This document shows, one piece after another, positions 54,814 through 64,000 of a DNA stretch of 64,000 nucleotides. The DNA is taken from NCBI GenBank assembly GCA_910589415.1, contig OU342630.1:3968001-4032000 (forward strand). Direction: 5' to 3'. Every line of letters begins with the position of its first letter. Position 1 is the first letter of the stretch. Under the pieces are notes generated by a model. It had not been told where the DNA came from. It ran no database searches and saw nothing but the letters and a program-made list of their open reading frames with translations. This stretch comes from Malachius bipustulatus. Lineage: Eukaryota; Arthropoda; Insecta; Coleoptera; Melyridae. The position numbers and the translations under genes are program-made.

Positions 54814-56971
54814 CGCCGCGTCCTAGCTGCATCCGGGGACTGCGTTGCGTGCGATGCGGGGAACGCACGCAACGCAAAATCGCACGGGTAATTTTGAGTG
54901 TGTCCTAACTGAATGCGTGCGGTGCGGGCGAGAAAATGGTTTCCAATCCAACTATTTCTGATGCAGCTTCAGATGAAATACGTTTTAATTTGGAAACCAG
55001 TAGGTTGTTGGAGCTTGAAAGACTTAAAAATCACAGAAAGAAACATGTTACTTAAGAGAAAGCAACAATAAGACGCAAGTAATCTATAGAAATATGTATA
55101 GATTTGATAGATAGATAAATATAAGGTAGGTTAAATAAAAATAGGTCTACAATAGAAGTTAATAGACCTCATACTTACTTTAAAAACCTGAATTCGAGAC
55201 ATTTTCACATTCCCAGTGTACCTTGACTCTTGTTCTTGTAAAATAGATTTCTCTTATTGCACAAAATGTTTCGCTTTGGCACGAAGGCAATCGAAATTCA
55301 AAAAGTTCCTGTCCGCCGTAATAATCGCAAGATTTTGACAGATGAAAATACTAACGGCGAGTATTATAACGGGTTAATGAACTTTTTAACGGGCTATTAA
55401 GTCCAAACGGGCTATTAAGCGTCTTATAAAGGTTTTGACAACTGAAATCGTTAACTTTTCTCATTAGGCTAATAGATCGTTAGGCTAATGGGCAGATTTC
55501 TTCATTAAGCGTCTTATAAAGGTATTTTTTACCATTTTTAGGTTAGAAGTAGCTCGTTAAGTCGGGGCAATAACTAATCACCAGAATTCTACCGATTAAG
55601 GGACTTAACGAAATGAAATGTCAAATGGATTGATATATTTTCATTCTAAATAATTACAATTTTGACTGAATCTAGTTTTTATTCAATAATCCACTAATTT
55701 AGAATGCTTTTTTGAATGACTACTTATAGGTTTAATGAGAAAAAATAATGAAAATTGAATTTTTCATTCTTATCAATAGCACTAACCTTTATACCTATCT
55801 TTTATAGTATGTAGGTAGGTACCCATAGCTTGATAAAACCACACACTCACCCATTTCATTGATGAACTTTACTATAAGTAAGCCAAAATAATAATTTCAA
55901 TACTTACCTTACGTTTAGGTACTTCGTTATTACTCAAATTACACCTACCTACTTCTTGGTAAAAAAGCTAGGAAGGTAATAAATGTGTTTCAAAAATAAA
56001 TAAATAAAAAATAATTATCATTACTCCCGCTCCCGCAGGAGCCAAGTTCAAAGTAGGTAATAACACAATCAGCCAATGTATTCTTAACTTCTTTTCTCTA
56101 CTTTGCTACAGTATCTACTATTATTAAATAATAAAACCAGTTAAGATTAAACAACAAATTTATTATGTATTACAGATTGACATTACATTGAAATAAAATA
56201 ATAATTTTTAATAATAATTGGAATAAATAGGTATAAAATGGTGTTTTCAGAATGTCTCAGCTCTCATTTCACTCGTTTTCTGACAAAGAGGAACAGCACC
56301 CGGTGAGTTTCAGAAGTCCTAGAGACAGGTGGTCTAGTCCTTTTAACACTTTCGAACTATTCACTTCACTCACATTTAAATTATTGTCTGTTCAGTTTTT
56401 AACACAATAATAACACAAAACACAACACCACAACAGCAGCTAGCAGTCAGCGCAGGCTCATAGGTAGATATACGCACTGGCACTGACAGTACTGACACTC
56501 ACTAACCCAACTTCTGGTGTGACCGCGTGACGTGGAGTATGTATTCTATTATTTCACCACCATCGGAACATTTCGGTCCGTAGCCTCTCGTAGGCACAGC
56601 CATTCGTTTGAATTCGGCCCAAAAACTCATTAAATTCCTCATTAAATATGGCGACTTCCGTCTTTAACTAATAGCCCGTTAGGACCTGGAATGTTTTGCT
56701 TTATAATACCCGATCGAAACTTAATTTTTCATTAAGACTAATAGCCCGTTTGTTAACGAGCTACTTAACGAGTCTTTATAATATTGGCTGTAAATATTTT
56801 AATTTAAAACTATGCGTGCGTTGCGGTGTCGTTTTCTCGTACGACTTTTGCGGGTAACGCGTCTACTGTGGACACTCCCATTGCTTTGCATGTGTTTTAT
56901 TTTAATCGTTCCCCGCAACGCACGCACGCAACGCACTCAACGCAGTCCCCGGATGCAGCTAGGACGCGGCG
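54814..56971. mobile_element. Harbinger-like DNA element, 2158 bp, with TAA target duplication
   Basis: CGCCGCGTCCTAGCTGCATC, continuing CGGGGACTGCGTTG, at the left is inverted at the right (CAACGCAGTCCCCGGATGCA). TAA stands at 54811-54813 and 56972-56974. A 3-bp TAA target and GC-rich termini fit PIF/Harbinger. Internal GCGTGCG/CGCACGC repeats flank both ends. No transposase was found; MVSNPTISDAASDEIRFNLE... (40 codons from about 54937) is the only coding-looking piece. A second element is nested inside. Confidence 0.75.
55353..56790. mobile_element. Nested inverted-repeat element of family Z type, about 1.4 kb
   Basis: GGCGAGTATTATAACGGG at the left; inverted at the right, CAGCCAATATTATAAAGACT. 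Many copies of AACGGGCTATTAA and CTTATAAAGG lie in both arms. Its right terminus resembles the 219-bp MITE at 30954-31172. The interior (55560-56630) has no recognisable coding sequence; a 54-codon frame from 56254 is unassigned. Confidence 0.55.
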
Positions 56972-56999
56972 TAAGACTTTGGGATGACGTTTGATTGAC

Positions 57000-57560
57000 G
57001 TAAAAAAAAAATTCCTAAAGTCGCGTTACTTCTACAGGCTGTCCCTTCAAATTTCGAAAACAACCGTCCGTGAGGCACGGTTTCTGGTGGCAGTTTTAAA
57101 TTTAGGAGACTTTAATTTTTGTGGGAGTAAGATATCCACAAGGGAGTGGTCTCGTATATATTGCATTCGAGCAAAATCGATCGACCGCTTCAAAATGGCA
57201 TTCTTTTGAATTTTGTGAAAATAATGGCTATATTTTGAATCCCTGTATTATAAGCAAGATATACAAAAAAGTTTAAACCAAATTAACAAGATTGAAAAAT
57301 AATTACTTCAAATTTGAGTTAAAATAATAACATTTGCATTATTTCTATTAATGGGTCATCAGTGGCGTGGGTAGAGGAAAAGTGTAAAAATGGCTAAATT
57401 TCATTAACCGTTTATGAGCACATTTTTTAAAGAATTGAACTGAAATTTTCACAGTAGATAGCCATATTGCTATACTAATAAACTTTAACCATCAAAAATT
57501 TCAAAACGAAAATAATTAAAATGGCGTAGATATTCGAATTTATTTTACATGATAATAATT
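57000..57560. repeat. Repeat family D, copy 3
   Basis: GTTACTTCTACAGGCTGTCC, GAGGCACGGTTTCTGG, GAGTAAGATATCCACAAG and CGTTTATGAGCA in the same order as copy 1. Confidence 0.65.
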
Positions 57561-58990
57561 TATCCTCTAAAATTATCGCTTTTAAAAACGCCCTTGTAAC
57601 TTTTTTTGAAATTGAAGGTAGATTAGGTTGTGCATAAGAAATTGCATTAAATTAAAATTAGCTAGCCATTGGAGTTCATAGGAAAAGGATAAAATTTGCT
57701 AAATTTGTATACACCCTTTATGGCACGCTTTCAAACCAAATGAAATAAAATTTTCAACTACGTTAATATGAACTCACTATGGAAAATTTCAAAAAGCGAT
57801 TATTGATAATTGAATTGCATAAAAATACACTATTTATGCCACTGATGCGCAACACACGTTTTTTTTTTCAACTAAGGTCACAATATTTAACACATTACGT
57901 CAGTGAGGACGATTTTAATGTTTATGAATGAAGTTTGTTAATATTTCCGTATTTTTGTTTGTTAATATGTATAGTCACAAGGTGCAAATCTGTTTAATAT
58001 ACCTAGGGAAATAACTTTGGTAAATATTGACTCCTCTTACTGAGATTTATGAAATAGATTATTTGTCAACAATAAAAAGTTGATTTTGTTCCTTCAGTTG
58101 AGCATTTTTCGAGAAAATCGGATGTTTTTAATTTGTGACGTCATTTTTGTAATAGCTTTGACTTCGGTAAACAGTAAGAAAAATTCAATGCTGCACAGAT
58201 TGCAAATTTCCATAAATTATTCACATCCTTTTGAATTTATTTTCCTCAAATATTTCCTCCACTATATCTGGTCCTTTAATTACCGAATCTTGATACTGGT
58301 AAATTTTTTCTAGGTACAATAAAAGATTCTATTAAATTGTAGAATTTTTTTTCGCACCTAAAATTATTGAATTATTGACCGCAAAGAGATATTTTTATTT
58401 TCAGGATTTGATTTTGAATTGTCAGAGTCCAGGACATTACGAAAATGAGGTTGAAAAGTAAAAATTTTTCTCATAGAATGCTCTGCAGACTTAAAATGCA
58501 GCTAAGAAAACAGAAGCAGCTTTTTAGTCCTGAAAAATATCTATTAAATATTTGATTGCAAAATAAATACATAATAGAAAAATAATTACCTACTATAGTT
58601 TAATTCGTTCCTATATACATAATATTGGTACAAAAATGATTTAGAAGCCTACATAATATATTTTTATTCTGGCTGCAGGAAATCCAGATTATCCAAAGTA
58701 AAGATTTAGTATTGTTGTTTACTAGAGATTACCAAACAAATTCCTTCTGAATGATAAAAATACGGCTTTGTGTCCACAGATAAGATGTCACAAGAAAATT
58801 CACGATAATAAGACAAATCCCACATGCAGGTGACTTCAAGTTAGGAAAATCTGCCAATGTATTGGGAATGCTTCACTAGAGAAAAATAAAAGAGTTCTGA
58901 TACTAAAATAACTGAAGTATACAGGCTGGGGCGCAACTATCTCCTCGGTCTGTGTAACCTGAATCGCGCGTGATTGAAAAAATTTCGAAA
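57561..58990. other. Unassigned AT-rich DNA
   Basis: No gene or clear element. The 77-codon ORF at 58080-58313 is Phe/Ile-rich, with no known motif, and probably chance. Confidence 0.35.
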
Positions 58991-58999
58991 CAGGTTTTT

Positions 59000-59530
59000 A
59001 TACAAGGTGTCCCATATGAGTTTTTTTTTATTAAATTCTTTTATGTTACTATATTTTTAAATTGTCTCAGAAGAAAAATTAAGATTGGTTTTGTACTAAA
59101 AATAAAAAAAAATATTACTATGTAGGTCCTACTACATATGGTACTAAAAAAATAAGATTTGTACTATCTTTGTCTTTTTTATTTAGCGACGCGTTGAGAA
59201 ATCTTAGGTACTTTGTTCAGATTTTTTATCATCCTCTATAAACATTTCATCTACATCATAGGATAGTAATAAAAAACTTAAATAGGGACATGTAGGCCGT
59301 TTTCCTCTAGCTTCAGCAATTCACGTTCTACTTACATTGCCTTGAACTTTAAAAAATGCGATTTTCGCTTGTAAAACTCCTAAAACTCTAAATTTTGAAA
59401 AGCACCAACCATTCTAATTGCTTTTCTCAGATATTGTGAAAATACAATAACATAAAAGCATTCCATTAAAAAAAAAACATAACTTTGATACGCCACTCTC
59501 ATATGGTAAGTAAATATGGAAAGCCCAAAA
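59000..59530. mobile_element. MITE family M1, diverged copy, split by an LTR
   Basis: ACAAGGTGTCCCATATGAG, GCGACGCG, ACATTTCATCTACATCATAG and CGCCACTCTCATATGG follow the M1 order. Termini are lost or degraded. The right part is interrupted at TTTA by the sequence 59535-59764. Confidence 0.6.
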
Positions 59531-59534
59531 TTTA

Positions 59535-59764
59535 CAGTAATTTAAACAGTCGAGAACTTTATTAAATCGCTCACGGTTCAGGCTACACAGACTATAGTGG
59601 TCTATGGGTCGGAAAGAGTGTCCAGCACTCGCACGAACGCGCTATGCGGTCCTGGGACCAATCAGTCCCGGGAGCCATCTGGCGGAAAACACCTTGGTTA
59701 GCGGGCTGCTAAACCTTGTCAAAGGAACGGAGCTCTTCTAATCAAGGACTAACCATCTCTCACA
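59535..59764 (-). mobile_element. Solo LTR candidate, 230 bp
   Basis: On the minus strand it begins TGTGAGAGATGGTTAGTCC, has a polyadenylation signal AATAAA in TTTAATAAAGTTCTCG near its 3' end, and ends GTTTAAATTACTG. TTTA is duplicated at 59531-59534 and 59765-59768. A 4-bp target and the AATAAA fit a gypsy-type LTR, but the 3' end is TG, not CA. Part of it resembles 41365-41405. Confidence 0.45.
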
Positions 59765-59789
59765 TTTAGTTATAATACCAATACCAATA

Positions 59790-59847
59790 CCAATGGGTGG
59801 GAAAACATCCCATTGGTTGCGTCTGAAAACATTTTTTCAGACGCAAC
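59790..59847. repeat. Two adjacent perfect hairpins
   Basis: CCAATGGG / CCCATTGG (8 bp) directly followed by GTTGCGTCTGAAAA / TTTTCAGACGCAAC (14 bp, 4-base loop). Confidence 0.85.
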
Positions 59848-59849
59848 TA

Positions 59850-60300
59850 AACCACTTTCCTCCCTCGTTTTCGAAGGTGCTGAACACGATGGCGTAGGGC
59901 AAAATTTTTTTTCGGGTTGCGATCACCCGAATTGGCCAAAAACCACCCCCTTTATTAATTAATTCTCCGTTCTAATGCCCCCAGGTCGAAAAAAACGCGT
60001 GCAGCTCGCTTCTGGGGAAGCCTTTTATCTAATAAAAACTGCCCGTCACCCTTGGCAAGAACCACCCTCCAAGGGGGTTGAAAATGTGTTTTTTTAATCG
60101 GGCAACCTGCCTCATCCCCCCATTTTCAAGGGTGCTGAACACGATGATCACTACCTTAGACCTCTACCGCCCGTTTTAATTGCCCCAAATCGAGGAAAAC
60201 ACCCTCCAAGGGGGTTGAAAATAAAAAAAAGTGATTTCTTGGACAACCTGCCGCATACCAAAATCACCCTCCAAGGGAGTTGAAATTTTTTATTTTTAAT
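59850..60300. repeat. Repeat family H, copy 3, with internal duplications
   Basis: GGCCAAAAACCACCC, CTCCGTTCTAATGCCCCC and CTCGCTTCTGGGGAAGCC as at 16610-16800. Three repeats of CACCCTCCAAGGGGGTTGA-type sequence follow (60065, 60200, 60268). Confidence 0.65.
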
Positions 60301-60377
60301 CGGGAATGTTGGAAATGTTATTTTGTATCATAATTCAGCGTGCTTTCTATTGGGAAAAATATGGAGTAAATGTTTCT

Positions 60378-60490
60378 GTTTAAAGAGTTAATTACTGATA
60401 AAAAATGAAAGACCATTTATAATATTCACCCTATTTTCAAAATTTGCAATTTGAAATCAATAATTATCCGACAAATCTTTAATTAGCGTT
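60378..60490. mobile_element. Partial, diverged copy of the Harbinger-like MITE
   Basis: AGAGTTAATTACTGATAAAA, CTATTTTCAAAATTTGCAAT and ATAATTATC match the inverted interior of 27229-27465. Termini are gone. Confidence 0.55.
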
Positions 60491-60494
60491 CTAG

Positions 60495-63400
60495 CACTCC
60501 ACCCTTTATATCTACTCTAATAATAGTGTCAGGTCAATTGCACAATGAGCTCATTATTCAATCGTTAATGCCAATCGTTTAACTTTACCGTCCTATTCTG
60601 TCGTACTTTTGTCAGATTCAAACTATTGCCTACTGTCAGTGTTCCACTGATGTTAAAGTAGAGTCCCTAAACGTTTATTTTACGTTTAATAAAATGTTAT
60701 AGAAATATGAAAGTCGCAGAATATTAGGATGATTTTGATCTTTCAACTACTATAGCATTCGAAGCTACTTATCATAATACTAAAATGAACATGTTTTAGT
60801 ATCCATGCGTAGTTATAAAGCCCTAGTCAACCGCTGTGAAAGCTGATGCCTTTGGAACCAATAGGTTTAGTCGACTGACAGTAGTGACAGCTAATCACGA
60901 TAACCTAACATTCACATTTGTTTATGTCTAGTTTCAATTTTACAATAAAAATTATTGTATTATTGTAACTTAAAATTAGTATAAACAGAATAATACAGGA
61001 TGTTCTTCGAAGAAAATAACATCTTGAATAATAGGCCACCTCTGATATAATTTGGGGAAAATGCAACAAATGCATCAATAAATAAATGATTTACTGCCTG
61101 CAAAATCAAAAGTGAAATACGATGTGCGACGAAATCTTTCACCCTGATTTTGTAATTTTTCTCCTTTTAAAGTGTTTTTTTTTTTAAGGGGGAGCATCGA
61201 TCTTCACTATGTAGTTAAGACTAAGTCGCTCCACACCGGTAATATGGGTTTGGAGCTTCTTGCTCATACACCGAGCCCCAAGTATGCTAAAGTTATTTTA
61301 CAAATGTTCAGTCGATAGTGAAGTATGTAATATTTTCTGTACTTTTGCAATATTTCAATAACCAAAATATTTACTTAAAGATAGGTAACCATATTTTTTT
61401 ATAAATAAAACTGTAATCCATAAAACTTTTTTACATAAAAATTTAATTCTACCGTAAGTAAACTTGTTATTATTCAAGTATACTCGTATATTATAAAGTA
61501 TAGTATTCCACTCGCGCATAATGGCTGTTATCCACTTAGATGTTACAGCACTCGCCAGAGACTCAATTGCTGCAATTTTCATCTTCGTGGATAATAGCTA
61601 TCATTATGCACTTGTTGAATAATATACTATAATTGAATCTACACTAAATCAAACCTACTTTCCTATACATTTTTTCCTACTAGGCAATTGTTCGGATTTT
61701 TTATGTACTCACTTAGCAGTTTTTTAAACGCATTCAAGTGTGTTTTATTTTTTAACTTTGTCGGTAAACAATTATATAAATCAAAACTTTTATTGAAAAG
61801 TGAGTTTCTATGTAACTTATTTTAATAATTAAATAATTAAATTCAGTTACTTACAATGCAAGTGCAAGGTCTAATAAAATAATTATTTTACCAAGTAATA
61901 AAAAGATACATTTTATGTTAATTTCTTGAATAAATTACCATGTGAACATTTTTTAAAGATCTGCTTATTATTTTATAAAAGAAATATTTTAATTATTAGA
62001 CTCGCACTTGCACAGTAAGTTAGTGAGTTTTAATTAGTAATTTTTTTTTTAAATATATTGAATTTTTCTGCGCTGATAATGAAAATCATTTTTCCGAAAA
62101 CTTGGCTAGCAAAGTTTCATTTTTAACCCTCACTTCACAAAATAAAATTTAGAAATTTTTTAGGTTTTCAAGGTGACTGACACCGAGACCGAGACTGACC
62201 GAGGGTCTCGCAGTAGTTTGACAGCCGGTGGCGCAGGTCCGAGACCGATATGAGAGAATGAGTATATCATCACTTACGCAACACCCTGTATATATAGATC
62301 AATTGAGAAAGTTTCACAAATTTGATTGTGATAATAAATATCAGACTTATCTAGGATTTTGTACAGTTAACGGTCACAGACAACTATAGCAACAGCTATA
62401 TGGTAAAATCGCTCCAGCTTTCCTCAAAGCATTATATGCATATCGTCGCAGGGCAATAAAGTACGAGCCTCGGGGGGCAGGATTCAATATGTCACATACC
62501 CCGGGGATTCCTTCCTGTCCCGGCCATGCATCATCCCTTGCAGGCCACGGGGTTAGTTATGAATCCACCCTCACACTGCTCGACGCCTCTCCCTTGGTAG
62601 ATTCAACAACCTGCTGATTTATGGCGTATTCGGATTTTTAATTCTCACACCAAAATGTGACCCGTTCTTATGAGAATTCGTCCGAAATATAATGTGATAT
62701 TGGCTTTCTTATAATAAAAATTTTCTGCAAAGCTAAAATACAGAAAATTTCACAAGTAGGTAGCATGTGTTGAAATATACTGGATATATTTTACAAAACC
62801 ATAATCTACATGGAATGTTTCAAGTTCAAATGTTACTTACTCTTATTTATAAGAAAGCCCTCCTCTTTTGCTGTATCCTTGATTGATTTGGCAGAATGAT
62901 TAGCTGCAATCAAAGCAAAACGACGATTTTTCTGTTTCACCAGACTTGTTCAAATAAACTGATTTGCATTGTTTCCATAAATAATATTTCTTTTATGTAT
63001 CAAAATTCAAAATTCTGTTCTGCATACCAGAAGAAGAGAATGAATTTATATTAACTAGTTATCGGGCAAAAAGCATTAGGATGGAGGACCTGATAATCGG
63101 TCTCTGACCATGCCGACTTAATAAATCGGCGCTTTATGGCCCCATTTCTGCTAAAGTGGCTTGCATCTCCAATAATTTATATTGAAATGCCCGCCATTTA
63201 ATAATTATTAACGACACTCTCCTGATATACCAATAAATGCTTATTACTTTCATACGGAAATATTTTAGATTAAACATCTTGATAGTTAGGTACCTAGTAA
63301 CTATTATTAGTGCTCATTTTCAGCGTTTCAACCATTTCGTCGCTAAATATCATATCATTAATAAAAATAATAAGCAAATACAAGGTTAAATAAATAGGTG

Positions 63401-64000
63401 AATGTCTTAATAATAGTAAATAGTTTAGATTTTTAAACCATTTTTAAAGTCTTATGTAAACAAATAAGACTCAAATTAAATTCAATAATAGGTTTATTTT
63501 GAAATTAAGTTTTTTATATCAGACTATAATGGTTTAAAAACTGAAGCTATATTCAGTTGTCATTATAAGTACTAAATATCTACCTATTCATTTTTTTCCA
63601 ATTCATTTAATACTATTTTTTATTCAACATTATGTATTAACATATTTTATATACTTTGCTTAATACATAATTTACACTAACACAAATATGTATTCAATAT
63701 TTTGATAACATTTAATTTAATTACAGTAGGTTTTAATTGTTTTTCAAAATTCGAATATTACGGCATATGTAACATCAGTATGATGTTTGAAATTTGATGG
63801 AGAAAATCTTGATTAAACTTAGATTTTACTTCTTAAATATATTGTTTTCTTTTTAAGCTAGGGTAGAAAATGAACAAAACTAATTCATTGTTATATTACA
63901 GTTTATAAACAAGGCTTGAAAATACTATTTTCAAAGGATTTGCTAGGTATTTAATTCCGAGTGCACACCAACTGGACACGTGAAAAAAAAACTGGAAGGA
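60495..64000. other. Unassigned AT-rich DNA
   Basis: No gene found. Right end of a CAGGG-type MITE, CAACACCCTG and TA, at about 62280-62291. A GC-richer patch at 62440-62600 has no ORF. Microsatellite-poor, AT-rich to the end. Confidence 0.4.

Noticed and set aside
60960..61582. Two minus-strand ORFs of 60-75 codons
   Set aside because: No motif, AT-rich composition, no splice context; probably chance.

Overview
The window looks like nuclear DNA of an insect or other arthropod. It is AT-rich, has no operon-like gene packing and no long host gene that I can recognise, and is filled with non-LTR retrotransposons (LINEs), short inverted-repeat DNA transposons (MITEs), a hAT remnant, a Penelope-like element, BEL/Pao and Ty3/gypsy pieces, and microsatellites typical of insect heterochromatin or large introns. 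I cannot name the order from sequence alone. No tRNA, rRNA or CRISPR was found, and no host protein-coding gene can be asserted; a few short ORFs, one exon-like piece and one promoter-like patch are listed with low confidence.

Layout. 1-1500: 3' part of a LINE (family A, no RNase H) followed by the C-terminal end of a hAT transposase and hAT-like subterminal repeats. 1519-6010: inverted-repeat elements, a broken DDE transposase tail, and a palindrome with a hammerhead-ribozyme-like motif in each arm. 6685-8525: a LINE nest, with two tails of a restriction-like-endonuclease LINE (family C), one split by a second family A copy. 9226-16500: the richest coding stretch. It holds a 5'-truncated but open RT/RNase H LINE (family E), an internally deleted LINE (family F), and the endonuclease/RT half of LINE family G, itself split by an 846-bp DNA element. 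17456-19683: a Penelope GIY-YIG remnant with one MITE inside it and another at its edge. 20097-32000: more LINE A and G copies, several full-length MITEs, a broken zinc-binding exon with a splice donor, and an unidentified insert with a 6-bp target duplication. 32650-44900: a hammerhead-like motif, palindromic elements, a BEL/Pao integrase remnant, a MITE encoding a 54-residue head-to-tail transposase fusion, a large foldback and an inverted minisatellite element. 44900-54800: mostly unassigned AT-rich DNA with a third ribozyme locus, a gypsy protease scrap and another LINE end. 54814-56971: a Harbinger-like element with another inverted-repeat element nested in it. 57000-64000: old repeats, a solo LTR candidate, then featureless AT-rich sequence.

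Nothing here acts as a pathway; the window is a record of nested insertions. Several junctions give the insertion order: LINE A into LINE C, MITE into Penelope, DNA element into LINE G, Harbinger MITE into an unknown insert that itself sits in LINE G, LTR into MITE, LINE F next to LINE G. The observations I find most unusual are the hammerhead-like motifs at four loci (five motifs), the intact 54-codon ORF joining the first and last residues of a DUF4817-type transposase, and the element built of two inverted arrays of a ~22-bp repeat around a structured core.
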